Assembly (NCBI GenBank): GCA_037043015.1
Contig: CM073322.1
Coordinates: 33,997,364-34,061,363, forward strand
Source: Bryum argenteum
Lineage: Eukaryota > Streptophyta > Bryopsida > Bryales > Bryaceae
Direction of reading: 5' to 3'
Length of the DNA stretch: 64,000 nt
In this document: positions 1-11,959 of the stretch, in pieces
Position numbering within the stretch: the first letter of the stretch is position 1
How the letters are laid out: each line of letters starts with the position of its first letter
Notes under the pieces: generated by a model
What the model was told of the DNA's origin: nothing
The model's database searches: none
What the model saw: only the letters and a program-made list of their open reading frames with translations
Translations under genes and position numbers: made by a program

Positions 1-2486
1 GTGAATATTGGAGCCCACACTCGAACAAGACACCAATATGATTCTCACATGTGCCTTTGCACATGCACAACCAAGCAAAACAAATGCATGGTTACCAGAG
101 TCCGACCGAGAATGTTCTTGTACTTTCGAATGTTGAATACATACATCTTCCTCAAATCATACATACTTGAAAATTATTCTCTGTACTTACATGTACCCAT
201 ATTTTCGATGTTTCAAACATGTTGAAAGTGCAAAGATAACATGGACATTTCTTGACAAAAAAAAAAAACACAAGATATACCGTATACTCCTGTTCCGTTC
301 CTTGCGACTTGCAACGCGGCGCATAGAGTTGCCCTTCCCCCAAAGACCTAGCATGAGAGACTCTGATGGAGCACACCGAGGGAGGGAGAGCGCCTGGGAC
401 CCTAGCAGCTGATGGCAGACAAAAGCCTTCCATGTCTGGCCATTTCCTAACTTACCCATTTTGCCAATGATATAGGGGGTTACCACTTATAGAAGTATCC
501 TCCGCACATGTGAAAGCTGCCGGTACCGTTTTCACCCACCTCAGCATGACACCACCCTTACGGAATACCCACAGATCAGAGTATCATGCCTTGACCATCT
601 CTCAGCACATTTTTGCTCATGTCAGAATGTAGCATGCCTGCAATCCTTCTCTTATTCTGTACCCCTGCCACAAAACACCATCACCCAATGCTCTCCTCTA
701 TACGTAAAACCAACAACACCAAACATCTATTTCCTTCAGATAAATCAATCTTTCTGTGGACATACATTTCAACATTTCAAAACATTGCTCAGGTACTAGA
801 ATAATGAGGTATCAGCATGAATGAGGACCGTACTCCTGCAAGAGTATTGATTACGTGTTTGTGGAAAGAAGACATTCAAGGAGCAGGGGGAATTTTGCTG
901 AGGAGGAGATCTGACAATGATACAGTTTGAAAATGGATGCCTGTGAAGATCCTGAGGAGAAGGTGGTGACCAAAGGGGACAAACGCATTCAACCACATGT
1001 AGAAAAACCAGTCATCCAAGCATTGAATGATTGATGCAGTTACATGGTGCAGCGTGAGGCTGGCTATCTTTTCGAGGTCTGCGTAATCCTTATTGTTTTC
1101 TATTTTTGGGGATGCCAATGCCAATGCTGCTGCTGCTACTACAGCACTAGCTTGATCAATTCCCCAGGGGTGGTGCACTGGTGCTGCCTTTGTCTATAGT
1201 CTAACTTACAGCACCTGGTAAAGGAGGAGCACAACAACAACAATATCAACATGAGTCTGGCAGAATGATGCTCATCTTGCTCAGGATAACAACTAGCTAG
1301 TCATCTCTCCCACTTGCAATCTCATGCCAGAGTTTTGATTCTCCAAAATTCAATCTGTTGTGTAGAATCACCGAAAGTAATCTGAGCTCGTGCAGTCCTG
1401 GAGGTAGCATGGTTTCATCCAAGTAACATGCAGGAGTCAAACTCATGAAAACAATCACTCCTTTGTACACAGCAGTTGAAGGATCTTTGCATGAATGTAT
1501 GATCTTCCGATGATTGTATAACCCACAAGTGAAAATTTACATCAGTAAATTATCAGTTGAGTGGATAGAAACTGCATATGTTCCTGAGATTCAGGAGCAT
1601 TGAGTGATTCATGAGGTTATTTGGAGTGGAATATTTGGAGGTATTTGGGCTCCTTACCACATGCAGGAGATTTCGAGTATGCTGGTGGGGTATATATGAG
1701 ACCTCTGCAGCTGCTCAGTGAGGCTTCCATTTTGGTGCGTGATCACTTAGGTGCAGAGTAGCCAGTTCTGCCACTCTAATTTTCTGTGCATGTACTTACA
1801 GGGCCGCCTTGCCTGAGTGTGTGGTTTTCCTCCTCTATTTTTTTCCAGTCAAATGAATGTTGACCAATTCCATTATCCGCCCGGCCCTGCACATAATCCC
1901 TATGCATTGTATCATCATCATTAGCATCATCATAAACTCCACATGGCAAGCAGTTACAATTTTCATAGTATGTGACGTACCTAAACTCATCCAGTTGCGT
2001 CTTCGTAAATTGGGAAACGCGTCATGGTAATCAAGCCCCGTTCATTCATTTTTCTCTCGGACAGCAGATTGCCTTCCTTTACTGAATGAAGCAACATGGG
2101 GTGGCCCAGGTGAAGGTGCCCCTGCTGTTATACTAAGGTTATTCTGATTGTCATCAGTACCTGGAGCTATTGGTTCAGCTTTTGTAAATGATTGCTACAG
2201 TGCTCGCTCATTTCCTCAATATTATTATAAAGGATTCAATACAACTTCAACAGGAAGGACAATATTACATTTCAATCTTCTCAAATACACAGTGAAGTAA
2301 GTTGTCGAAACACGGATTTACGTGGATTTACACTTTTCATCTTTTCATTTTTTCTATGGAATTTCAGACCAGGGCCGAAATACTTCCAAAGCGTAGATAG
2401 GTAAGCTCCTAATTTTCTTAAAGTTCTGTCCGAGGTCTGTCCATTTGTTTTCTTGAGATGGAAGTATATAAAGTATAAAGAAAAAG
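1..2486. other. no recognised gene
   Basis: AT-rich non-coding sequence with simple repeats (for example ATC-rich at 1910-1935). The only protein-like stretch is on the minus strand near 1044-1170. It is an open frame rich in Ala and Leu followed by an acidic, helix-like run ending DLEKIASLTLHH just before a GTAACT donor-like sequence at 1043-1038. It may be an isolated exon, but I recognise no family and can see no convincing partner exon. Confidence 0.4.
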
Positions 2487-2575
2487 AATGTCATGTGGGC
2501 ATATCATCAAGGGTAGGTCGAACGGGCATTTTATTTAAGCCAACCCCACAAGGGTTTGGTGTTCTTATTTATTTA
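2487..2575 (+). repeat. SINE-like 3' end fragment
   Basis: Matches in reverse complement a segment at 22825-22905. It has a conserved core, GGGCATATCATCAAGGGTAG, then a short stem-forming end (CCAACCC...GGGTTTGG). It closes with a simple T-rich tail of ATTT repeats; the other copy ends in TTC repeats. The same core lies at the 3' ends of the two longer SINE-like copies at 12147-12463 and 22298-22571. The shared end plus a variable simple-repeat tail is what plant SINEs look like. This copy lacks the tRNA-like head. Confidence 0.5.
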
Positions 2576-2650
2576 TTTATAAATAAATGATTTGTAAGGG
2601 GACACCAAAAGGCACAAGCAATTCATTACTCAAAACCGTCAAACATTATC

Positions 2651-3648
2651 TTGACCCAAGTTTATTCCATAAATGTGCCGAATGTCGAAAAACGACATTT
2701 TGGATGGAAGGCAACAACTTTGAAAAGTCATAACTTCTTCATGCGCAAGTCCATTTTGGATGGAATCACTTGGTGTGGGTCTCAAATTAAGTCTAGTTTG
2801 TGTGACAAAATTTGCATACTCATACAAAGAAGTGTCAATTCATGACATGCATTTTAGTGAAGGCAGCTCTTGATTTTGGGTTTTTAAACATGGGGCATAT
2901 TTTACCATTGCAAGCCAATTATGTAGAACTCGAATTAATTTTTCATAATTTTTTTTTTTGCATAAGGATGTTTTCAAGATGAAATCTTACAACTTTGTAA
3001 TAGAAGATTTTTTTATATGAATAGCTTGAGTAGTGGATTTGCAATGATGTTTCTATACTAAACTATTTCAAAGATATGCATGTATGTATTTAAAAAGTTT
3101 TTTCTCCTTCATCCATTGCTTGAATTCAATTCTGTTTGTTGGGTTGGACTCTAATTTGACTCTTGTTATAATTAAAATATACATCTTCAACCCATTTACC
3201 CATCCAAGGTGTGAGAAAGACATGGCATGCATTTCAGTGCAAGGAGTCTAGTCTTGTACAGACTTTTTTCCTTTGTAAATTTCGAGGTAGCTTTCACCAT
3301 CGCAAGGCTATTATTTGAGCCAAGAAATAATTTGATGATTATAATTTGATGATTTTTTTTGGGGATAGGTGTTATTAAGATGAAAATAAACACCTTCGAA
3401 GTTGGTAGCATTTTAACTTCACGGTGAAATGTTGAAATTTTGTGATGTTTTTTGGGTACGAATACATTACGATTTCGCAATCTATGAGTCCTCATGACTC
3501 AAAATTTGACCTACATGATGTACAATATGTATACTACAAGATTGTACAACTGAAATTTCAAAAATTTACCTTTAATTTTTATTTCCATCAATAACACTTT
3601 GAGAAGGTTTCTCTTTTGCTCCAAATGAGTCAAACCATTAGGGGTTAA
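2651..3648 (+). mobile_element. TTAA-type inverted-repeat element, copy E4
   Basis: A 998-bp copy closely related along its length to 32300-33280. Both begin with a CGAAAAACGAC hairpin within about 50 bp of the left end, and share many internal blocks, such as the stretch around 2880-2930 and the one around 3470-3540. The right end reads TTAGGGGTTAA and the left end is eroded to TTGACCC. There is no open reading frame of coding quality, so it is a non-autonomous DNA-transposon relic. Confidence 0.65.
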
Positions 3649-3922
3649 CAGTTTGTTGAAATGAAAATAGACTGGAAAAATCTCCCTGTAGAGGAAAATG
3701 TGTACATTCATTTCATTTAGAGAGTGTTCTAAATGTGTACCTAATGCTTAATTCCATGTGGTCAACATTGAGCTATACAAGTTTGAATTACGATTGAATT
3801 ACAGACACGTACTTAGTCTTGCATTAATCTCCCTAGTGTTCATATGATGATTACATATGACTTTCAATCGGAGAACAAGACCGGTACTGTAGGGGCGGGT
3901 GTTAAAGGTTGATGGAAATGAC

Positions 3923-4105
3923 CTCGCCTTTTCGAGGGATGGAAGCAAGTCGTTGCAAACCTGGCCTCAGGGCAAATACTGGCGGGAGCTCTCGCATCAC
4001 CTTTAATGGTTTTCCCTTGTAAGTTGTAACAATCAAGCTGTTAATGGGATCCAGGGTGTCAGGGTACCGCTGAGGTAGCAAGATTTTGTCCACAGGCCAC
4101 ACAAT
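3923..4105 (-). CDS. orphan exon-like stretch, unrecognised
   Basis: A GC-richer island of 61 open codons in an AT-rich setting. It is bounded by an acceptor-like CTAG at 4109-4106 and a GAG|GTCATT donor-like site at 3922, both in phase 0. The translation has the texture of a real protein: LLPQRYPDTLDPINSLIV, then TYKGKPLKVMRELPP, then ALRPGLQRLASIPRKGE. I do not recognise the family. No neighbouring exon was found with certainty; the weak candidate near 1044-1170 on the same strand lies beyond transposon copy E4. It could be one exon of a gene with repeat-filled introns, or a captured gene fragment. Confidence 0.4.
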
Positions 4106-5718
4106 CTAGGCTGATAGATTGAGAATATATATGCCTGGGGGTGAAGTCTTCGGGAAGTCAAGTGCATACAAATGTGGCTGAGATCTATCTCCCCCATGGT
4201 ACTTCAACAATATCACATGGCCTGCCTCTTTGTACCACTTGCCTATTCTGGCCGGGTGCCTGTCCCTTTAATAATCATCATGTTTCCATGTTTGAACCCA
4301 CTTTTTTTACCCTCCCTGCATGTTGTCATTACTTTCGTGCACCAGAGAATGTTGACAATTGGTAGAATTTAGTTGCCAACTGTTTTCCTTCTTGCATTCA
4401 TGGCTCGTAGGATTTACTTTGGTCACTGTAATTTTGAATATCTAAAAGTATAGTATGTCATTCACTCAGGTGAGGTGTGGTACCGAGTTCATAGTCTAAT
4501 CCCATCAGGCTGAAGCCGACTGAAAGACATGATGTGTACCTTGTTGGTCTCTGACCACCATCAAGCCCCAGTGCCAAGAGCTGCATGCAACTTGGGGGAT
4601 ATTATCAAACTTCAAATTTGATAAATGGGATTTTCACATCTCAAAAACTAAATCACAGGTTGGGAAGGTACCTGTTGCTGCATTTGATCTATTAGCAGAG
4701 TTTTGGGATTTTGGGAGTCAGTCAGTGGTTTTTTAATCAGAAGTAACTGACACTGTATGAGCTCTGAGATCTTTCTCAGGGCCTGGTAAACTGCAAGCCT
4801 AGGAATTTAGATCTTATCAGCCCATGTATTATCCATCAATGGCTAATACCTACAGTCCACCATCCTGGTGACGTGGCGCCAGCATTCTCCGCAACACCAA
4901 CTGAAGCAAGTGGGTCAGCTTGACAAATTGCTGCAGAAAGACTCCACCAGTCGATCATTCAAATATAGTATTACAAACAGTAGGTATAAAAATTAAACTA
5001 TATAATATGTCTCCATGACATTGCAAGGAAGCAGAACCAGATAGATGCAGCATGGACTCGAGGCTCCAACAACAAGTCAACATATGAATAATTCCATCAT
5101 AAACAATAGCAACACATTTGCATTGCAATGGAGGCCTGTACATTTTGGAGGTGCTGGTACCGTAGCTTCAATGGAAGTGGGAAGAGGAATAAGTACTATC
5201 ACCTCGAATCTAACTTGAAGATTCTATCAGTGAGCCTATGTACGTAGTAGCGGATTGAAGCTAAAGTTTATCTAACCATCGGCTGATCTAGATAATCTGC
5301 TATAGAGTATTACTGTACAGACGGTGAACAATAACGAAGATTGAAGCAAAAAAAAGATAAATTGATTGGCATGCTTTGGTTCCTTCGAAGCGCAAGGCTA
5401 GCTTCGATCATCACAAGCAAAGAAATTGAGATAAGAACTAAATTCGCGGCGGCATGTAGAGATGATGAATGAGAGATTGTCTGTACTTGATTACGATACA
5501 AAAGATTGGCGGGGTGGCGGAAAGGGGAGATGTTCGGAGTTTGAAGCCAGACGGGAAGGAAGAAGCTCACGGGATGTCTGTCTCTCGTTCTCACACAGAC
5601 ACAAAATTGCTGCAGCCAGGCTGTGGAAGCTCCTGCATGACAGCCCAAACGGATTGCATGGTTTGTCGACGATTTTCCCTCAAAACTGTGGCCTCCAAAA
5701 GGGTGATGGCCTCCGATC
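4106..5718. other. intergenic, includes probable bHLH 3' UTR
   Basis: No gene recognised. The part just below 5719 should hold the 3' UTR of the minus-strand bHLH gene. Open frames across 5310-5876 are Ser- and Arg-rich products of antisense or UTR sequence and carry no domain. Confidence 0.5.
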
Positions 5719-7153
5719 TTAATGACAAAACTGCTCTTGCATTGCATCTGCGAATGCATGATTGGCATCAGTCGCCCATGAAAGTACAGCTTGCTGCTGC
5801 TGCTGCTGCAGCTGCTGGGAAGAAGCTGCAGTGTGGTGAAGCATTGACGTCGGTGGCGCTGGCCATGCCTGAGCACAGTTCAAGTCGAACGGACGCACCA
5901 AGCTTGACTGCTGAAATGCTCGAACGTCGCCATTGTTGTTGGTTCCTATCTGCTCCAACGTCTGCGATAGATGAGAGACCCATGGTCAATACCAGCAGCT
6001 CGATTGCTTGATTCACAAGGAAAAAAGCGTCGGTCGAGAGATCATGCAGTTGCAGTAGAAGCGACAGTTACCTGGAGTTGAAGCTTAAGGAACTTGACGT
6101 AGTGGATGGCTTCGTCGAGCATGGACGCCGTGTCCATCTTGGTCCCGCCGGGGACCAAACGCTGCAGAACGCGGATGCGGTCACTGATGCGCTCGCGGCG
6201 CAGGCGCGCGGCCACGCTCTGAGGGTCTTTGGAGATTCGCACGTTGCGTCGCTTAGGCCGCGTGCTGGCGATCTCCTCCAAGCTGGGGACAGGCTGCGAG
6301 GCGTGACGGAATAGGATGGCACGCATGCTCGCGAGCTTGTCCATGTCTACCACAGGTGGGCTGCAACTCCCGCCGGGCAGAAACGGAGGCGGCGGTGGCA
6401 TGGTGAGCGCGGCGTCGAACGCCATCTCCCCGGGAAACGCAGAGATGTCTTGCACTTTGGATATCTTGGAGCGATGAATCTGCTCCATCCACTCGCCCTC
6501 CGTGACCTCCTCGTCCAAGCGGCGCTTGAAGCAGCAACCACCCTGTGAGTCTTCGCTCTCACGTAGTGCGTTCGGCGACAGAGGCCCGCCGGGGCTGAAA
6601 AAGCCGGACTCATGCTTGAGCGACGTGCCCGTGCTTGCGGTGCGGTCCAGCATGCCGGTATCCAACACGGACGCCAAAGGGCCACCTCCAAGCGCCGCGA
6701 TGCAATTGATTTGCAGATTCTCCGGCGCCGTGTTGCAATCGTCGTCGCTCGTCGAGTCCACCATACTGGAGCTTTTGCTGGAGTTGTTGCTCAAGAGCGA
6801 GTGGGTTGATTCTGGTAACAGCGCATTCTGATCGGCATTGGCAACGAATGCTTGCATCAGCGCCTGCTGCTCCATTAACTGTGGAAACATAGACTGCGAT
6901 GGTGGGTGCGAAAAGAACATTGAGCCCTCCAGCATGGGCTGATGCTGACTGCTACCCCATCCAGAATTCGACCTGCACACGCACAAACAAAGTTGCACGT
7001 GAGTTCGTCGCTCATCTCAAATAATTCTCAGCAGCAAGAAAGTTGCCTCCGATAATACACGAAACACAATTGCACGACGGTTCGGCGTAGTTACCATTTT
7101 TCAACGGAACCCAGACCGCCGCGATCATCAGGTCTCTGCAAGCTAAGCGTCAT
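5719..7153 (-). CDS. bHLH transcription factor, class VIIIb (HECATE/INDEHISCENT-like)
   Basis: Three exons on the minus strand, 7153-7095, 6972-6072 and 5961-5719, give 400 residues with GT-AG introns in consistent phase. The bHLH domain is at about residues 258-320. Its basic part reads [19 protein letters not shown] and helix 2 contains [19 protein letters not shown], the hallmark of the HEC/IND group. As in that group, Ala stands where canonical E-box binders have Glu, so DNA contact is probably atypical or through heterodimers. The N-terminal half is low-complexity (Ser, Asn and Gln runs, a Pro run near residue 220), and a Gln run lies near the C terminus. The second intron falls exactly at the end of helix 2. 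In angiosperms the family directs fruit, style and meristem patterning; in other land plants its roles are less known. The start was chosen because the short first exon ([13 protein letters not shown]...) splices in frame into the second. Confidence 0.88.
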
Positions 7154-8453
7154 CGCGATGATGTCTAAACGCTGCAATCAATAGTGTCTGATTGTGCACC
7201 CGGAAACTGCGCGCGAGGCACTAAAACCCTTTTCGATCAATAGTGACGAGCATGCACCATTGCGCGGCGTTAGCGCTCGTAGGGGAATCGACTGTTTCTT
7301 GCAAGAACGATTGATCCAAGATCATGTAATGCAGATCATCGGCTACCGTCCGAGTTCCAAAGATAATACTCAGCGATGGATCACAGACAAGAGCAGATCC
7401 AAGAGCATTGTGCTGGGGACTGGCAATGGCGCACAGATCGAGATAATCAAGCTCCAGGCATGACAGCCATTCTGGTGAAGCTACTCACTCTACGACGCAA
7501 CCAGCTCAGCATAATCTTGAAAACTCAGGAAACCCAATTGCAGTGCTGAGGCCCAACAACAGCAACAACAGCTTACAGCGGGGAAGGGGAATAATAAATA
7601 ATAATAAGTAAATAAGAGAGAGAGAGGAGGGAAGTGGGAATGCACGGCACAAGGAGCCTGGAGGTGGAGGCTGGTGGGGTGGCGATGGAGGAGGAACGGA
7701 TTTGGAATTGTGCCTCGAGAAACGGAGAGGAGGCGGATCTTTGGGCGAGCGAAGCTTTTTTAGGGGAAAGACGTCTCGCAATTTATTTATTCACTCGCGC
7801 GGCTGCTCATTCTTGGCCGACGGGGAGCCACGGGCAAACCCTATGGCCGTGGCTGGGCCCTCTACTTTCGCTGCTAAAGCTTGGGGAGTGTCAGAGAGCG
7901 ATTATAGAAACAAATCGGCATGAGGCGTGATCAAATTAACAATTCGTTGTGGGCCTCGGTTCATCCGGGTGATCATTGCTCTTTAATTCATTCCCTGCCT
8001 AGCTCCCCTGGTGGGCTCGGCCATAGGCCCGGCCATTTCGTATGCTTTCCCATTCTGGGGGGCCGGTGCACACCCCCTCATAAATTACACGAGGCTGATG
8101 ATGCACTCTACAAGCGGAGGGTAGCTGCCATGCTATGCTATGCCGTGCTAGCCCCCATGCTTGGAACCCTGCATTTTCTCTCTGAAAGATCAAAAGACGG
8201 CTGCCTGCTGCTCCTGCTCCTTCTTACTGTACCTGGTAACTGTAAGTTAACTCCAGTGGAGGACACTGGCCACGTAAAATTCCTCGAAGTTGCAATAATT
8301 ATCAACTGCCACTTCCTTGGATTCATCCTGCTATTCCATTCGTTCAAAACTTTCCCTTCGATCGTGTGTGTCAAGCCACTCACTCGTGCACCACATGTTC
8401 AATTGGGCATCGAAATTGGAGTTGGAATCCAAACCCAAAACTTCACCAAGCTA
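7154..8453. promoter_or_regulatory. upstream region of the bHLH gene
   Basis: Non-coding. On the bHLH strand there is a CT-rich tract (GA-rich on the plus strand, 7616-7640) about 470 bp upstream of the start codon. This fits a pyrimidine patch near a plant transcription start. No TATA box can be assigned with confidence. Beyond about 7930 the sequence is ordinary intergenic DNA. Confidence 0.35.
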
Positions 8454-8670
8454 CACTAAATTTGATAATTAGTGTTAGATACACTAATTTACATAAACAT
8501 GTTATAAGTTTTTACTATTGTTCAATAATTTTACCCACTCTATTGGCCAAGATGGGGGTCCTTATATAGTATCAGAATCAATGCTCTTGGTAAATTTTAT
8601 TAATCAAAAGTAAAAACTTATAGCATTTTCAAATCTTATAATAATCTAACACTGATTATCAAATTTAGTG
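8454..8670 (+). mobile_element. 217-bp TA-flanked MITE, copy 1
   Basis: Terminal inverted repeats of about 24 bp begin CACTAAATTTGATAATTAGT at both ends, with TA directly outside each end. Two other copies in this window, 14065-14281 and 50581-50797, have exactly the same length and internal sequence. TA flanks suggest a Tc1/mariner (Stowaway-like) origin. The CACTA-like first bases are misleading, because no 3-bp duplication is seen. Confidence 0.8.
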
Positions 8671-9759
8671 TAGTGCCATTTTCTTTGGTCCCTCGTGCCA
8701 CTCTGCAAAATCTTGAGTTAGATGCATTTGATTTCCGATCTATCATTTAACCCTTAAACCTCCTCTGCAAACTTTTAAGAGCCATGTCCTATTCAAAAAA
8801 TTACATGGTTTTAGAGAAGTTGTAATGTATAGTATATAATAGGCACTTAAGGTGTATAGTGTCACTGGCTATATTCTTGAATTAATTAATTAAGATGAAG
8901 CTTGTGGGGGGCATGTTTGACCACATGGACCCATGAGGGGGTGCCACATGGACGTGGGGTGCATTTAAAATCAAAACATTGTTCGGTCGGGCCCTGCCCC
9001 CAACCCTCTTATACTTTTTAGGGAGAGGAAGCGGCTTCAAACAGTATGGGATAAATCCCTCCAAACCGTGCAGGCCCCTTGCCCCCCCCCCCCTTGAACT
9101 CCCCCAGAACCAGGCCTCTAATGAATTAATGCCCCTGACAGGCAAGTTTCAGTGGATAGTATCTCCTTCATCCACTATTGGTACTCAATTTCATTTATTA
9201 GGTCCCAACAACTTACAAATATGAAAAACAACAATTGAGGACCTACAAATCCCTCACCACTACCTGCAAAGTGCATCACCCACTCACAGAAACACTCCAT
9301 TCAACAAAATATGAAATACGCTTATATACCCCCTATTACACAATACGACCCCCTCAAATACACCACCCTTCCAACAATTACAACTAACATCACGTTAAAA
9401 TACCAACCAAAATAGCTACTATACAGTTAATATACTAATAAAAATATAGCCACTATACATACAGTTCATTCATACCTCCTACACAAGCCTCGAATGGTTA
9501 CTGTAAAAAAAAGAGAAAGCCAAGTATGGAATATGCAACTCAACTAAACTTGACATGCAAATATCTCAAAAACTACTTGAACTATAAACGTGCTACCGTA
9601 CAGAACTAATGGCCATATATACAACACTTAGCTTAATTGTCACTAAACTAGTGGGACCCGTGCCGTTGAGCACGTTCAACTTGGATTGCCTAAAGCTATA
9701 AAACATTCATAAACTTCAAATAAGTTTATACAGAAAATATTAAAAAATACATATCGAAT
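8671..9759. other. AT-rich spacer, no gene
   Basis: No coding signal. The stretch 9230-9600 is strongly strand-biased (A and C on the plus strand, little G), as in degenerate repeat DNA. A ten-base C run lies near 9080. Confidence 0.5.
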
Positions 9760-10697
9760 TTATATATTTAGATTAATAAAATATACATCAATGGTCTCAA
9801 ACATGGTCTCTATTGGATCATTCCTCAAAATGGGTATTGACCGTTGGAATCCCTTTACTCTTTGTAAAAGGGTATTATAACATTCGTTTGCAGGTTCACT
9901 ACTGAGCAACCATAGGCCATGAGTGTATATCTCATAATCTGTGGACGAAATCTCACTGTCTTCATCAAAAGGCCCTATAATCCAAGATGCTATCCTTGAT
10001 GTAACATACACATCAGTAGCTAAACTAAATTTAGCTACTTTTGATCCATAAACACTCATTAAAGATGGATCCACCCAAGGCCGTCTTATTCTATCTGCCT
10101 CCAATTCTTTTTGTGATGGATATGCATAGTTGGATAGCAGAGGAAACTCTATCTTACATGCAAATCCCCAATCACAAACACCTATGTACATATTATCTTC
10201 TTCTAGACTGTGTAATAAGATGTTGTCGGGAGACAATCACAATGTATGCTACCATTTTTATACAGAAATAGCATACCAAATAAAAAGTGCCAAGACAATC
10301 GGATTCGTAGTCGTTGAAACAACTTCACATTGTCAGCATCCACTCCTGGCTCCATACGTGATTTTCCATTGCGCTTCAAGACCATACTTCTCAAAGTTCC
10401 AGCATTCCACCATCGCATATATCCATGCGGTTTAGAAGGATGTATGGCAAATAATTTCATAAATAGAGGATGGACCAAGGAACAACTTGTGGCTTCTATG
10501 TTCATTGATTGAAAACTATTTCTATGAACAGTACTAATGAAGGCTTTACAAGCGTACTCCTCTTCTCTTGGAATGAAATCGACTCCTATTATGTGACACT
10601 TAAAAATCACACCGTAGCTACGTCTAGCAACCTCCCTATTACCGTTCAAATCAATAACCTCTCGCATCGAGTGGGAGGAAATGCAACAAAGATCCAT
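9760..10697 (-). pseudogene. divergent protein-kinase-like gene, broken
   Basis: Two overlapping open frames on the minus strand together look like a kinase domain. The first (10697-10203) has a weak glycine-loop region (NREVARRSYGVIFKCHI), a VAIK-like lysine in YACKAF, and a catalytic-loop start, HCD. The second (10236-9760) continues SPDNILLHS, a DFG-like CDWGFACK, and a C-lobe stretch with YEIYTHGLWLLSSEPANECY. One base appears to be missing near 10235, between HCD and SPDN, which shifts the frame. HCD-LSPDN and DWG in place of HRD and DFG mark a non-canonical kinase-like family, perhaps catalytically odd even when whole. No upstream exon is evident. A retro- or transposon-carried copy is possible. 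Confidence 0.6.
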
Positions 10698-10711
10698 CTA
10701 ACGGATCTTTG
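10688..10711. repeat. short palindromic hairpin
   Basis: AAAGATCC and GGATCTTT face each other over a seven-base loop, a perfect 8-bp stem just upstream of the broken kinase-like gene. Function unknown; it could be chance. Confidence 0.4.
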
Positions 10712-11208
10712 TTTATCCCATGTACTAACCTACGAGGTTCAATTACTAATTCATCAACTCGGCATCAAGCCATGAAATTTTTGTCATTAAAGAGTCAAAA
10801 TTGGGATCAAAAGGATCTAAAACTTGAAGCATCCAATTTTTTAAATTAGTGGTACCACTATTGACCTCCTCGCAAATAAGACTATCAAACCTCTCAAAAG
10901 ACATCCGCTACCTATTTCTTTCTAACACATTTATATCTTTTTACTATCTAAATACCTAAAAAAACTAAAGACTACTTCTAGTCTTTTTATTTTATATTCC
11001 AATTTTAGAGCTAACGCATAGATCTTCCTATCTTTTAACCGTAGGTCTAAAACAATCTTATCTCTTTGAGAGAAGTTCCTTTCTCAAAAGACCAACAGTT
11101 TACTCCTACTCTTTTTACTTTCAGTTCCTACTTTAATTCTAAGTCATAGATTTAGCTACAATCTACTTCTAGTTTTTTTACTTTCTATTCCAATATTGGT
11201 TGTGTGGA

Positions 11209-11274
11209 TACAGGAGGCAAGTCTCCACGACGGATTCCAGCGCGGAACGGTCGTGTGAGACAAAGCCTCCTGTA
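11209..11274. repeat. strong 66-nt GC-rich hairpin
   Basis: Nested perfect arms: TACAGGAGGC with GCCTCCTGTA outside, GTCTC with GAGAC next, CACGAC with GTCGTG inside. Small AA/AAA and single-base bulges separate them, and the loop itself can pair TTCC with GGAA. It is a GC-rich island in a strongly AT-rich stretch. It could be a DNA cruciform, a transposon end or a structured RNA; no identity can be given. Confidence 0.6.
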
Positions 11275-11556
11275 TTGTAATATAGATACCCCCAACAAAC
11301 CCGTCTACATATTTACAGATTGCATCAACTGCCTATACAACCTTAGCACAAATATCCTACATCCAACCACACATAACAACCATGTAGACAAAACCATACG
11401 AACAGAAATGGTAAAAATGCTATAAATCCGTTATCAACCTATTCTATTTTACAAAGCTAAATCACATATGAGCATCACAAGCACTGAATAGGCTCACAAA
11501 CTTGCAAAAGGAGGCGCCATAAAACAATACTCTATAGCCACAAAAGCAAATGAAAT

Positions 11557-11591
11557 TTCACACCACATTTCACACCACATTTCACACCACA
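11557..11591 (+). repeat. 12-bp tandem repeat x3
   Basis: Three near-perfect units of TTCACACCACAT. Confidence 0.85.
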
Positions 11592-11959
11592 CCATTCTAC
11601 TTTCAAAAAGTTACATGGCTTGGACCCATTAAACGACCACATAAAGGCCCAATAGGATGCCTCCAAACATACTTATACGATTTTACCAAGCAAACAATGT
11701 TGAAATACTGGCAACCCAATTCTTCGACAGAATCAAATGAACATCAAACATGGATATTGACAACAAATTATCTAATAGACATGGGCTAAACCCTACAATC
11801 ACATATTCCCAAAAACAATTATTTAAATCTCTGTAATGTACATGGGTAACGCAAGAAAACAACTATTTTTTGGCCAAGACAGGTTCCCCTCAATAACATG
11901 TTCTCTCTGCACTTCCAGAGACACTCATATATGGCTTTATGCACTTTTAAAATGCAACG

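Noticed and set aside
876-1178. 100-codon minus-strand open frame as a gene
   Set aside because: Part of it looks exon-like, but no family, start or partner exon could be supported; kept only as a weak note.
5310-5876. 188-codon minus-strand open frame overlapping the end of the bHLH gene
   Set aside because: Overlaps the true third exon in another frame and has only low-complexity sequence.
7506-7781. 91-codon upstream open frame on the bHLH strand
   Set aside because: Pro/Leu/Ser composition from CT-rich UTR sequence, no conserved motif; most likely chance.
8454-8670. CACTA-superfamily assignment for the 217-bp element
   Set aside because: Only the first bases look like CACTA; flanks show TA on both sides and no 3-bp duplication.
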